Shown: positions 26,134 through 37,279 of the stretch, piece after piece | Numbering within the stretch: position 1 is the first letter of the stretch | Layout of the letters: each line of letters starts with the position of its first letter | Assembly: GCA_034440575.1 (NCBI GenBank) | Contig: JAOTOL010001545.1 | Location: 434,001-498,000 of the forward strand | Origin: Imbricaverruca yamaguchii | Taxonomy: Eukaryota; Arthropoda; Thecostraca; Neoverrucidae | Length of the DNA stretch: 64,000 bases | Reading direction: 5' to 3' | Notes under the pieces: generated by a model | Told to the model about the DNA's origin: nothing | The model's database searches: none | The model's input: only the letters and a program-made list of their open reading frames with translations | Made by a program: the position numbers and the translations under genes

Positions 26134-26871
26134 ATGAATTCGCCGGGTCTGAATTTTGTGATGGTTAAATTGTTGTGTATCAGCTGCATTGTGCGCTCCT
26201 CGCGAGACGTATTGACTGGAGACCATCGCGCTCTATCTTCCTCCTGCAAACAGATCTGGAAGAGATCAGCTGACTGTCAGATAACATACCAGGGCTGGCA
26301 ACTGCTGTCCGACTGTCTCGGAGGGCGAACCATCAGCGTGTCGACTCTTCTGAAGAATATCCACTGCGCCAACGTGCACGGCACGTGTTCAGTGCGACAG
26401 GAGTCTGTTGGTCGTGCCTTGTTCCGTTCAGACACTGCCATCGAGACCAGCACTATCGCCAATACCGGCGCCGCCTTGGACAGAGTTCCGCCAGCACCTC
26501 AACCACGGCAAACTGCAGTCAGCACTGCACGACCGGCGCTTGGGGCCGGGCGCACCGCCAAAGCGGAAAACTCCGACCTGCAAAAGGGTTTGCCGCTCGA
26601 GCGCACGTCATGGGGTGAGGGTGCGAAACTGCTGCCTGACCACCTGGCCGACAACACACCCGGCCGGCTTGGCGTGGCCGTAGGCGTCGCCGCCGCTCTG
26701 GGCGCGCTCGTGCTCGTGCTGGTCGTCTTGCTGTGCGTGTTGTGTGTGCGACGGCGGTCCGGCCGGGTCGGCTCTTCACAGTCGGCCGCGACCGCTCCGG
26801 AGCAGACGGAGGTCGACACAACTGCTGAAGTCGGGACTGACGCGGGGCAGGCGGCGGCGGACGAAGAGTGA
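26134..26871 (+). CDS. Small single-pass membrane protein with five-cysteine ectodomain (paralogue of 28506-29360)
   Basis: 245 codons in one exon; I do not recognise the family. The order is: a hydrophobic N-terminal stretch (about residues 7-20, a weak signal peptide; the Met at residue 10 is an alternative start), then a roughly 55-residue Cys-containing module with SCKQIW, DCQITYQGWQLLSDC, IHCANV and TCSVRQ, then a Ser/Thr/Pro/Ala linker, then a transmembrane helix (about residues 180-205, VALGALVLVLVV-like) followed by CVRRR as a stop-transfer, and a short acidic tail ending AADEE. The module aligns almost without gaps to the convergent gene at 28.5-29.4 kb, with all five Cys and GWQLL conserved. 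Between the modules and membrane helices the two proteins have diverged. The conservation is good evidence that both are real genes. Confidence 0.75.
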   Translation: MNSPGLNFVMVKLLCISCIVRSSRDVLTGDHRALSSSCKQIWKRSADCQITYQGWQLLSDCLGGRTISVSTLLKNIHCANVHGTCSVRQESVGRALFRSDTAIETSTIANTGAALDRVPPAPQPRQTAVSTARPALGAGRTAKAENSDLQKGLPLERTSWGEGAKLLPDHLADNTPGRLGVAVGVAAALGALVLVLVVLLCVLCVRRRSGRVGSSQSAATAPEQTEVDTTAEVGTDAGQAAADEE

Positions 26872-28505
26872 TGGCCTGCCGCCGCCTGCCGCGAACGGAG
26901 CGACACGAGCGCTTGCGGTGAAGTTGCCACTGTCGATTTATAGCTGAGACTTCAGCTCGTGCTGACAATCTGCGTGGGCGATTTGTGCCGCCGAGTCGTA
27001 GCGAAAACGGTCCAGTAACGCCCTGTGAGTTGTGCATGTGCCATGCGTTTCTGGTGGCAAGTCATCTCCGCTCGTGGGTGATTTTCCATGGATGTTTTAG
27101 TCACTGGGAGCCTTGTTATCTATTTCTTCTCAAGTCAAATATCATTTCATCTCATCTCATGCACGTGTTTCAGTTGAAGTCTGGGCTTTTCTGCGTGATT
27201 ATCACGGTTGTATTTGTGCCAAACAGTCGCACGATCGGATGCCATTATAAGCCACAACACGTACCGGCGTACATTTATATCCAGACCGGCTATGGTCAGT
27301 ATATGCAGGTGCTCAGTGCAGCAACATTGTCATGATTGAACAATTGTCAACAGTATTGGTGTTGCGAGTTGCAATTTCTGATGGAGGTGAAGTGAAATTA
27401 TTAGCATTATTGAACTGTTTAATAAGCTTCTTAAAATGTGAAATTCAGTATTGATTTGTATTGCAAGCGACCCGAATTTACATTTGAATCATTTTACAAT
27501 CACGTAATTGAACTTGGGGTCGCAGTGCTAAAATATCGCGCATCATTTAATTATTTCTCATGCCAGCTTCAACTTTATGATACTTTTTTGAAAGTGTACA
27601 CGAGGAAGATCAATTTGAATATAATGAATGTATTTCGCCCAATTGGTTTTTTTCGATTCAAGCGTCTCCAACGTCCCCAACGAACGTTGGCGTCGATTAG
27701 GGATGGCTGAGCGAAACAAGGGAATTCATTAAGTTTAGTACCCTTGCAATGTTATGTTGTTATTTTCACTCTTAATTCTGAAAGCTTTCCAGCTTAGACC
27801 ACCCTGGTTTGGTGTGATATCCAGTCTTGCTCAGCACGGTAGGTATATTCAGCAAAACATCATTTCTAGCTATTGATAACATGACACTCGAGGACACCTG
27901 TAAAGTATCTTCTTCAATCTGCATATACGTGCATCGAAGCGTTCACCATGCTTAACTCAATTACAACCACAATCACTTAAAGCTCCCGACCCACCGCAGA
28001 CATCTTTGCGATCGCCATGCACATCAGCACACGTTAAGCCATCAGTAGCGATTTCACCGCGCGACTTGAGCCTACCAATCAGGTGATTGGATGCATTCAA
28101 ATATGAGCCTTACTGTTCACAGCTGTGCAGCGGACAGGCAGCGTGACGATACGACCTGACTACGTCGCCGGACCAGATTCCTACCCAACGCGTGGATGGC
28201 GTCGTTCGCCGAGGTGAAGCTCGCACGCGGCACCGATGCCATCCTTGTTGCTGCCAACTGACGGCAGAGCAGCACCCGCTGGCTGTGCACTAGATGGTGG
28301 CTTTCGACACGCATTATGGCCGACGTTCCCAGTGAGACAGAGTCGATCCCAGGAGACTCGACAACACTAGCTTGTAGTAGCGGCTTGAGGGCTGGTGTAC
28401 TGCTGTAGCGGTGACTTCCGAGAGAGTATGAATGCCGGAGGAAAATTGTACAGTGCTTTGGACATAGCTGACGCACGCCATGATACCGGAAGTGCCCCCC
28501 CCCCC
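26872..28505. other. Spacer between the two convergent paralogues
   Basis: 1.6 kb holding the 3' ends of both genes. It is AT-richer in the middle, and no gene or array is seen apart from a C-run at 28497-28506. Confidence 0.6.
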
Positions 28506-29360
28506 CTACCCCGGCGGCCCCTCGGCCGGCGCGTGAGCCTCTATCGTCGCCGCACCTTCTTCCGCCACCTCCTTCCCATCACCTGTGCTCCACTCTGCAT
28601 CTCCAGCGTCCTCCGATGCCGTCTGCTCCTCGACGTCCGCCTGCTCCTCGGTGTCCGTCTGTTCCGCGATGTCCGCTTGCTCCGCGGTGTCCGCCTGCTC
28701 CTCGATGTCCGCCTGCTCCTTGGTGTCCGCCTGCTCCTCGGTGTCCGCCTGCTCCTCGGAGTCCGCCTGCACCGACGGCGCTGCCGCCTCGCGACGCCGG
28801 AGGCAACACAGGATGACGACGGCGACCAGTGCCAGAGCCGTCAACACAATCATCGTGATGTAGATCTTGCGGCGGGTGTCGTGCTTCTTTCTGCCCTTGC
28901 TCGCCATTGCCTGGCTACCATCTGGCGCCACATACGTGAACTCCTCCAGGTTTTGGGACAACGGTGTATCATCAAAGTCTTCATCGAGTTCAAGAGGTGT
29001 AGCTACACGTGGTAACGGGGAATGAATCTTCGCTGAGGATGCCGGCGTGCCAAAGCGGGGTTTATTGCGTCGAGGGTTGGTTCGAGGTTCTGGAGTGGGA
29101 TCGAGAGGATGTGCTGCAGCTTGTCGCACGGGACACTGATCGTGGGCGTTGGCACAGTCAATCTCTTTCAGCAAGTCCGGAACACTGGCCAATCTACCCC
29201 GAAGACATTTGGTTAAAAGCTGCCACCCGGAAAAAGATATCTGACACTTGGCTGACTGCCGGAAAATGTCATCACACGTCTGTTGCAAAGTCGGACTGAA
29301 GAACAAGAATGCACTTCCTATAGAGCAGCATATAACCAGGGCAATGGATAAGATTCTCAT
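28506..29360 (-). CDS. Small single-pass membrane protein with five-cysteine ectodomain and acidic repeat tail
   Basis: 284 codons in one exon, family not recognised. It begins with a good signal peptide (MRILSIALVICCSIGSAFLF), then the module TCDDIF, KCQISFSGWQLLTKC, IDCANA and QCPVRQ shared with the plus-strand neighbour. A Pro/Ser/Lys-rich stalk follows, then a transmembrane helix near residues 170-190 (ITMIVLTALALVAVVILCC) and CLRRRE. The cytoplasmic tail carries about nine copies of a six-residue repeat of the type EEQADT, encoded by an 18-bp DNA repeat at about 28620-28770. The tail is strongly acidic. An odd number of conserved Cys suggests an intermolecular disulfide, as an inference. 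It is transcribed toward its paralogue. Confidence 0.8.
   Translation of the reverse strand: MRILSIALVICCSIGSAFLFFSPTLQQTCDDIFRQSAKCQISFSGWQLLTKCLRGRLASVPDLLKEIDCANAHDQCPVRQAAAHPLDPTPEPRTNPRRNKPRFGTPASSAKIHSPLPRVATPLELDEDFDDTPLSQNLEEFTYVAPDGSQAMASKGRKKHDTRRKIYITMIVLTALALVAVVILCCLRRREAAAPSVQADSEEQADTEEQADTKEQADIEEQADTAEQADIAEQTDTEEQADVEEQTASEDAGDAEWSTGDGKEVAEEGAATIEAHAPAEGPPG
28620..28770 (-). repeat. 18-bp coding minisatellite in the tail of the membrane protein
   Basis: About nine copies of an 18-bp unit read GCCTGCTCCTCGGTGTCC on the plus strand. The unit length preserves frame and all substitutions seen keep a Glu/Gln/Ala/Asp-rich product without a stop. Confidence 0.92.
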
Positions 29361-30350
29361 TGCCGATGCATTTCTTTACATTCGTAATTCATAGTACCTA
29401 CTTGGAAAACTCCTTCTTGCACTTGTGAACTGGCATCGGCCGCTCCATAGAATGGTTCAGTATTCTGTAAGGCAACGTTCGCTTAAACGTCTACCCCAAC
29501 CACTAAACTCATGCTTGGTAGAAGTGAGGAGTTCATCTTTAAACAGTCCAGCTGTTTTCTCGGCTATTATGGAGCACCACAAAACGGACGATAACAATGC
29601 AATGCGGCAATAATACATTGCATTCCATTACGCACCAAGGCTTCAGACCGGAGTGCCTCGACTTATATCCAGATAGTACTGGGTCGAAGACCTGAACTTT
29701 GGGCATATTGAATTAATTTGCACTGAAATTGCTCGTGCGTTCGCCGCAGACACGCTTCCTTTTCGCTGCTAGAGTTTATTCGATATCGTGCACTCACGAG
29801 GTTTGCGCATAAACGACTTCAATTATACGCCCTCACGAGTACGTTACATAACAGCTGACTTCTTTCTCAGTCATGCATGTCACCACGTCAGAGACGGGGA
29901 ACGCGTCCCCGGACTTCGCGTAATTTAGAATTACACCTAAGGCGTCTCATAAAAAAATCGACTTGCAATCCTTTCGTCTCCGCCATTTCAAATTAGTGGA
30001 GACACCCGTGACTCATGTATTGCGTCGGTTTAACAGTATCCGTGTTCGGCGTCCGACATTTCAGCATTTGGGCTGAAAATGACACCCAACTGGGAATGCC
30101 TCTAGACCCTTACCTGACAATAATAGGCTCACCCTGCAAATAAACGAGGACTTATCATATATCCAGCAACCTAGTCAAAGATGAAGGGGAGACCGCTGTA
30201 CCGCACGCCGCTCCCTCCCCTCTTCTCCCCGCTCCCTTCTCCCTCCCCGCTCCCTGTCAGGTGTCGGGTGGACCGTCTGCCTTCATGACAGGCCTTTACA
30301 GGACGACACCAGAGTCGTTAAACATCACGAACTTTCCTTCTTTCCTTCTC
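29361..30350. other. Stretch without recognised genes
   Basis: Upstream region of the minus-strand membrane protein gene. No protein motif, array or RNA gene is seen. Confidence 0.5.
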
Positions 30351-30359
30351 AGGACCTCT

Positions 30360-30770
30360 TAAGCTTCCAGAACTTCCAGCCGTTTGAGACGCTGTTTGTT
30401 CAGGGCTCCATACAACTGGATGGGATTGTTGACGCTGGATTACCCTTGAAGCGAGCGGGGCACTTGAAGCTGAAGGGCCCCCTTGAAGCTCAGAAACTCC
30501 TGGGGGCCATGTATGTGGTTCCGTCGTGCTCGATGGAGGAGTTTCGAGAGTTTTTGGGTTCGGCATGGAGCAGGAGCTGAAGCTGATCCTGAAGCTGGAA
30601 GGGCCCACATTAGCGGTGGACTTGCAGCTCGGTGGCCGCTGCAAGACTTGGCTGGTTACTGGAATAGTTTTTGTCGCTGGAATTTGAGAGCTAACGAAGC
30701 TGGACGGTCCCGAGAATTTGGGGAGTTTGATGGACCTCTAGGAATTCGAGTACCATCTGAGAGATGAGTG
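30360..30770. repeat. Decayed about 30-bp tandem repeat, block 1
   Basis: Units with cores such as CTTGAAGCTGAAGGGCCC and GAGTTTGATGGACCTC recur with strong divergence. The end of this block resembles part of the block at 32.2-32.75 kb (AGTTTGATGG then AATTCGAG), so both come from one ancestral array. Confidence 0.55.
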
Positions 30771-31554
30771 TGTCCCCAGCATGGGTGTCACTCCTGAAAT
30801 TTGTTTGAGTGTTTCTGTGTGTGTGTGTGGGGGGGGGGGAAGGCAGATGACATTTTTAATGGCAAAAACTCCCACGAAAACCATTTGTATCCCATGCACA
30901 ACCACTGGTCCAATGATTAAGCTTCGGACTGATTAGAGGAAGGGGAGTCAATTATTTCGGGGTCAAATTAATTATTGAGAGGCCATTGTTCCCCTTAGCG
31001 GATACGAAGTGGCACCCTCGGTCAGAGACGTAGGAACGCCTCAAAATGTGTGTGTGGGGGGGGGGCTCTTTTGGAGTTAATTTTACCATGCATCGTCATA
31101 GGATTTTTTTTTCTCAGAATTTTAAGGTCCCCCACTTAAGATCAGGTGACCACGAGCCCCCCCCCCCCTCATCTTACCCAACGACTGCAAGCACTTTTAC
31201 ACGACAAAATAAACAGTAAAATCGCGGCACTCCCACCCAATAGACGGAAAACAAATAAACGACCATGCGAAACACCCGGTATCAGAGCAATACAACTATA
31301 ATAAAGAATGTGGTAAGTAGTCATGCCCAAAGGAGGCATATGACTGACCCTAGATCCATCCCAACAAGAAGTTAAGGTCTAAACTATAATGCTGGCGGCT
31401 GGTTTGTGGTCAGATGGTAGTGAGCACTCCTAATTTGATTTTTTTTTTAGCTGGCTTCTCCCCCAATTCCATCCAGCCAAGCAAAGGCTTGTTGCTGGAT
31501 GGAGTGCGGGAGGAACCATGGTTGGGTGTTTTCCGCTTTTATATATAGTTAAGC

Positions 31555-31740
31555 ACACACGCCCGCACGCACGCACGCACGCACGCACGCACACACACGC
31601 GCGCACACACGAGCGCACGCACGCACACATGCCAGCACCCCTGCACACATACACACACAAACATACACCCCCCCCACATACACACAAACTCACACCCACA
31701 CAAATACGCACACACACAAATCCACACACATACACATGTG
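31555..31740 (+). repeat. CA/CGCA microsatellite
   Basis: GCAC/ACAC tetramers and dinucleotides interrupted by short variants, open in several frames on both strands and without gene evidence. Confidence 0.96.
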
Positions 31741-32204
31741 TATTCCCCTTGTATCCAGCAGATGTAGTGAATGCATAAGTAATTTAATATCTGCTCAAGA
31801 AGTATGTCTTAATGGTATTTTTTAGAACAGTTAGAATTTGGCACGATAATATGCAGAAAATGTTATGCTATGATTGCATTCCAAAGTCTGGGTCCAAAAC
31901 ACTCAATGGTGAAGAGACAATAATTTGAATAGTTGTGTTGGAGGTCGTTTTGTAATCTTGTGGAATATGGTGTACTAAGTGATTCTGTGAAAATGGTCTA
32001 ATAGAATAAGGTAGCGGATTATATATGAATGTTTGCATACTTAGTAACATTTGAAGTTTTACCATATCTTGGACTTGAAATTGTGTATTTTTTTGTAAAA
32101 TTAAGCATTAATTTTAAGCTTTCATGAGGTGTGTGTGGGTGGCATGTCCCGCGCCCCCCGTTCCTACACCTGCCCCCTGTATCTACCCCTGCCCTTGATC
32201 CGAA

Positions 32205-32750
32205 TAATTTTAAGACCAGCTGGAAACAGAAGTGGTTTTTGGATTCAAGCTGGAGAGCCCTGGATGAGCCTCTTGGACTTACTAAACGAGAGGAACCTCT
32301 TGGCGCTGGGGGTACTTTATAAAATTAAGGCCGTCGAGGTTCCCTTAAAGTTGAAGGTGCTTTTTAAAATCGAAGGTCCCTAATAGCTGCATGGGCCCCT
32401 TGTAGTTTGATGGTCCTTCAGCAATTCGAGAATTGATAGAATGAGTGCCTGGGAGAATAAGTGGAAGTTGAGAGGACTTTGGGAGCTGAAGAGCTCCTGG
32501 AAATTGAGAGAATTTGACACGTCTAAAAATTGAGGCCCGATAAGCTGGATGGATAGTCTGAAGCTAGGGGTGCCCTCTAGAGGGGCATCCTGACGCTAGA
32601 TAATCCCTGGTAGCTGGATGGGCTATTTTGAGCTCCATAGCTCCTGCAGAAATATGACGACCCTTGGAGTTTGGTGAAGCCCTGGTAGCTGAAGAGCCCC
32701 TTATAATTCGGGTAATTTGAAGGACGCCAGACCAAGTCCGATAGAGTACG
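32205..32750. repeat. Decayed about 30-bp tandem repeat, block 2
   Basis: Recurrent cores such as GGTAGCTGGATGGGC, GAAGTTGAGAGGAC and TGAAGAGCCCC mark roughly 18 eroded units related to block 1 at 30.4 kb. Confidence 0.55.
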
Positions 32751-34030
32751 GAGTAGTTTATGGTGGGTCGGTGCACATCGAATTCCAATATATAGCGCGG
32801 TGCATAGTTTAAAGCGGGTTACTGCACATACTGAGCAGATATATGGATGTGCTACTGAGGTGTGTATGTGTGTACGATGTTATGTGAGATTAAGTGTGCA
32901 ATTAGCTGAGCAATTTCAGCTTAGTGTCGGGAAGATACGCCAATATGTTATTGATAATTTCGGTTTAAGGGCACGCCGACTACGTGGTCATTTAGTGCCC
33001 ATACCTAACATATTATATAGCATGCAAACATTTGGAGGAAACTGAGCCACAACCCGCTGCATGATTGCTTGTTTGAACGTGTCCAGCGATGTCAGACGAC
33101 TGACAAGTAAGTGTGGATTCTTTGGCCGTTCGGAAGCATGCTATGTGTTGCCTAGGTATCTCCGACGCATGCGTCTATAATTAAAGCATTCGATTTTACT
33201 TTTGATGTTTGATTAAACGCACACTTAGCGACTCATAAAAAGGCATCGAACTATTTTGTGGTACAATTGAAAGCCGCATAGATGGAATAACACTATTCGA
33301 CACAAATCACACATATTTATTCATTTATAGATGATGCAATACATTGTAACAACGTCGTGACTATACAGGGTTCCATACATTATCACATTGCACCGAACCC
33401 TTACACCATTGCAATGATATTCCACGGCATGTCTAAGAATTACGATGAACTACGACAATACAAAAAGTGGAAAAAAGAAACGCATCGTTCAAACCGCAAC
33501 GTCCAAGTTCGCGGTTAATGATGTTTTCATTCAGTGGCAGGCTACACACTGCATCTGTTATCGTAAATTCGGTATTACATCATAACCACACTTAATCTTC
33601 GCTGAAGAACCTACCATGAACAAAATTAAATAATATATTCTTGGATTCCGCGACCTTCCTCACATCAATCGCCGTTTGGTTAACGGATGATGACAGATGT
33701 CGCTCGAGTTCCATAATGAGTGAAAATACTTATAGATGGCGGTAGTTCTGCATCTCGAGCTGAAGAACCGATGCGCTACGATTTTGGAACGAAAATGTGT
33801 ACGTCAGTCGGTGGCTTCCACATGCAACCAGGCTTCGCGCGTCGCACGCAGTGACAGAACCCTGTACACCTCGGACCGCGGCCAGTCGCAGTTCGACACT
33901 TGGCGCGCATGCATCACGTGCCATCGACAGGCGGCCAAGATGTAGCTGCGCCGTGCTAGCTACCAGTAGATTGTCGACGAGCTACAGCTGAACCGTTGAC
34001 GAGTCGCCAATTGCAGGCGGTCCGTTGGTG
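32751..34030. other. Stretch without recognised genes
   Basis: AT-rich to 33.7 kb, then GC-richer. No exon of the flanking genes, RNA gene or array is evident. Confidence 0.5.
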
Positions 34031-34032
34031 AG

Positions 34033-34205
34033 ATGGAGACGAGCCAAAGCTGTCGAGGAGAACTGAAGCTGTCGAGGAGAACTGAAGCTGTCGAGGCAAG
34101 CCAAAGCTGTCGAGGAGAACTGAAGCTGTCGAGGACGAGCCAAAGCTGTCGAGGCGAGCCAAAGCTGTCGAGAACTGAAGCTGTCGAGACGGGCCAAAGC
34201 TGCCG
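34033..34205 (+). repeat. Compound minisatellite AGCTGTCGAGG
   Basis: About nine copies of AAGCTGTCGAG separated by alternating GAGCCA or GAACTG spacers give a mixed period of 18-20 bp. Confidence 0.93.
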
Positions 34206-34339
34206 GGGCGAGCCGCGGTCAGTCGCTGCGAACAGCCAACAACCCGGGCCGGTGGCCACGAGCTGCTGACGCCACGTCCACTCTGAAAGTCATCCAGTCA
34301 TCATGATGCGCCCAGCATGGCTGCCACTTCTGTTGGTTG

Positions 34340-34395
34340 GTTTTTAGGGCTTTGGGGCGCATCAGCTTCATTGGTCATGTGACGCCCATTGGCTC
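34340..34395 (+). mobile_element. Dispersed GGGCGC-stem element
   Basis: The plus strand reads TTGGTTGGTTTTTAGGGCTT then GGGGCGCATCAGC, GGTCATGTG and ACGCCC, a copy of the family described at 10190. Confidence 0.6.
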
Positions 34396-35768
34396 CCACT
34401 CCTGTGTGGCGCCTGCCGCAGAACGGGTGCATGACCGCTGTCCACAGATACAGTCTCGTGAGGATGGCGCGTGTGGCGGACTACCTTGGCAATGTAACAC
34501 CACGGAACCGGGCACTATGCTGCGCAGGAATACGCTCAGCGTGTTTCAAGCGCGGTGCCATGCGCACTGATCGCGACATGGCTCCGATAAATGTGGAACG
34601 CACTTTGCTGGTAGCGTTATGCCTCGGCTCCACCTGATATATCTGTCGGTGTGGGCCTGCTCCATTGGTCGGCAGTGCAAGATAAGATGGGGGAGTTCGG
34701 AGACTTCGAACGGCAAGCGAATGAAACGACCGATGGCGATTTGTAGAGATATTAGCCGCGTGTGCATTGCGTTAGAAACAACGGCTTTTTTTTCTTTTTT
34801 TTTTGGTTTCATACGACATATCTCGTTTTCGTTTCATTGTTTGGTTCGATGGTGGCGACATTTACATATTTTGCCTATTGACGGCCTCATCTCAGCATCA
34901 CAACCCTAAAATATTTGGACGTCTAGTTATGTACGCATCTTTTTAGTCTTTTGAAGCGCTTCCTTACTATTAATTGGTCACATACGACCCAGTTGTTTTC
35001 ATGAACTTAACTTTCGGACAAGTAATATTACACGTTTATGATATCCTAAGCATGTAATGAATATATGACAAATTAAATACTCTCCAACCTCTGATATCGT
35101 CGGCACTACCATACGCATGCAAATAATGCGGCACTGACAGATACGCCGAATATCCCGGCTTAGCAGATGCCTTTAATAGAAGCACTGGGTAGTGGAGCAA
35201 ATAGGTTAAGTGCTCATTGAATCAACAGAACTAACTTGAAAGAATTTCCTATCCTAGCTTATTGCAAAGGCTGACACACACGAAAGCGAAATACTGGCTC
35301 CTTGTAACAGTACAAAGATGCAAATGGACGATGAAGTAATTGCGCCGCCCCATGTCCAGTACTAACCCGTATGTAGTGGGCGTGGTTCCGTGCGCAGCTG
35401 GATCGATCTTCCAGTGAAGCATGTCCGAGTTTTCTTGGCAGTTGACGTAACTTTTTGCGATACGACCACGTCACCATTCGACGTGCATCGCCGTGGTTTC
35501 TGGTGAACTGTTGCGGGTCGAACCTCTACGGTCGCTTCGACCCACACTAGGCGGCCCGACCACCGCCGATAAGCACTCTCCAGTCATGACTAAGGTTGAG
35601 ACTGGCGCTGCTGGCTGTGACTGAAGCGTAGACGGAGGCAGCCAGAGGCTGCCCCTCCCCGCACGTCGCGCTGCGGCCATGTGAAGCCTGACGGCGGTCG
35701 AGTCGGGTCGTCAGGATCGGGCAGCTTTGTACCAGCGGCGGCCGCCAGGCGGCAGGAGTGTCGCCCGA
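34396..35768. other. Stretch without recognised genes
   Basis: It probably includes the 3' UTR of the minus-strand gene ending at 35769. A T-run lies at 34787-34804. No coding motif is seen. Confidence 0.45.
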
Positions 35769-35870
35769 CTATATGTAGAAATAGTTTTCGTAGTCGTGGT
35801 AGCTGGGCGACTTGACGGACATCCTGAGCGGCGTGTGGATCGGCGCCAGACTCTCCAGAGAATCCACCGA
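35769..35870 (-). CDS. Probable last exon of the minus-strand RA-domain gene
   Basis: On the minus strand, ACCTGCAG is followed by 33 codons reading SVDSLESLAPIHTPLRM and then SVKSPSYHDYENYFYI with TAG. Phase 0 matches the phase at which the RA2 exon at 44455 ends. The codons are GC3-rich like the other exons here, and the aromatic C-terminus looks like a conserved peptide. The link to the RA gene rests on strand, order and phase only, and intervening exons may be missing. Confidence 0.5.
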   Translation of the reverse strand, partial: SVDSLESLAPIHTPLRMSVKSPSYHDYENYFYI

Positions 35871-36289
35871 CTGCAGGTTTGGTCGCCATGGCAACTGAAG
35901 CGACAGAAACCACGTGTTAGCATGGCACGCTAATTATTCGATCGCTCGTGAAGTTATCTCTTCTTTGTCTGTGTAGGAGCGATCGCGGCGGCCGCGAGAT
36001 TAACAGAACAGCAAAACACTCGGAATACCACAGGTGATTGATTGATCAAAAATCCACCGCGCCCAGGTACCAAAGTTCAGAGAGGTTGCCTGCCGGGCGT
36101 ACTAGCATCGGGATGGATCTGGTGACCAGAGTTCGGCCGGCGGAGCATGACCACCGAGCACCAGTCGCGACGACGAGCGAGTCAGAACGCTCAGCTCTGA
36201 TACCGCTACCGTCCGAGGACAGGCCAGGCCGTTTGAGCACTCGGCCACAAATGACACTGGCTAGTTTGGCTTAGGTCTGCATGTACTGC

Positions 36290-37252
36290 ATCGGCACCGA
36301 CCAAGACCCGTGGCGAAACTCCAGGTATAAGCAGCGAAGCAGGCCCCGTAGCGAAACTCCAGGAACATCGGCACCGACCACTCCCAGTGGCGAAACTCCA
36401 GGTATAAGCAGCGAAGCAGGCCCCGTAACGAAACTCCGGAACATCGGCACCGACCACGACCAGTGGCGAAACTCCAGGAACATCGGCACCGACCATCTCC
36501 GTGGCGAAACTCCAGGTATAAGCAGCGAAGCAGGCCCCGTAGCGAAACTCCAGGAACATCGGCACCGACCACTCTCCGTGGCGAAACTCCAGGTATAAGC
36601 AGCGAAGCAGGCCCGTAACGAAACCCGAACATCGGCACCGACCACGACCAGTGGCGAACTCCAGGAACATCGGCACCGACCACGACCAGTGGCGAAACTC
36701 CGGCATGCACAAGCCGGCCCCGTAACGAAACTCCAGGAACATCGGCACCGACCACACCAGTGGCGAAACTCCGGATGCAGCGAAGCAGGCCCCGTAACGA
36801 AACTCCAGGAACATCGGCACCGACCACGACCAGTGACTCCGAATCGGCACGACCACGACCAGTGGCGAAACTCAGGAACATCGGCACCGACCATTCTCCG
36901 TGGCGAAACTCCAGGTATAAGCAGCGAAGCAGGCCCCGTAGCGAAACTCCAGGAACATCGGCACCGACCACTCCCCGTGGCGAAACTCCAGGTATAAGCA
37001 GCGAAGCAGGCCCCGTAACGAAACCCAGGAACACGCCGACCACGCAACCCAGGAACATCGGCACCACCACACGTGGCGAAACTCCAGGTATAAGCAGCGA
37101 AGCGGGCCCCGTAGCGAAACTCCAGGAACATCGGCACCGACCACTCCCCGTGGCGAAACTCCAGGTATAAGCAGCGAAGCAGGCCCCGTAGCGAAACTCC
37201 AGGAACATCGGCACCGACCACTCCCCGTGGCGAAACTCCAGGCATAAGCAGC
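36290..37252. repeat. 77-bp minisatellite, about 12 copies
   Basis: The unit contains GGCGAAACTCCAGGTATAAG, GCAGCGAAGCAGGCCCCGTA and a second GCGAAACTCCAGGAACATCG, so it is itself an internal duplication. Intact neighbours are exactly 77 bp apart (for example 36323 to 36400 and 36913 to 36990). The middle of the array has many small deletions. Long open frames on the minus strand are repeat artefacts because 77 is not a multiple of three. Confidence 0.96.
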
Positions 37253-37279
37253 GGACGGGAGGAACTCCTTTGCACGCAC

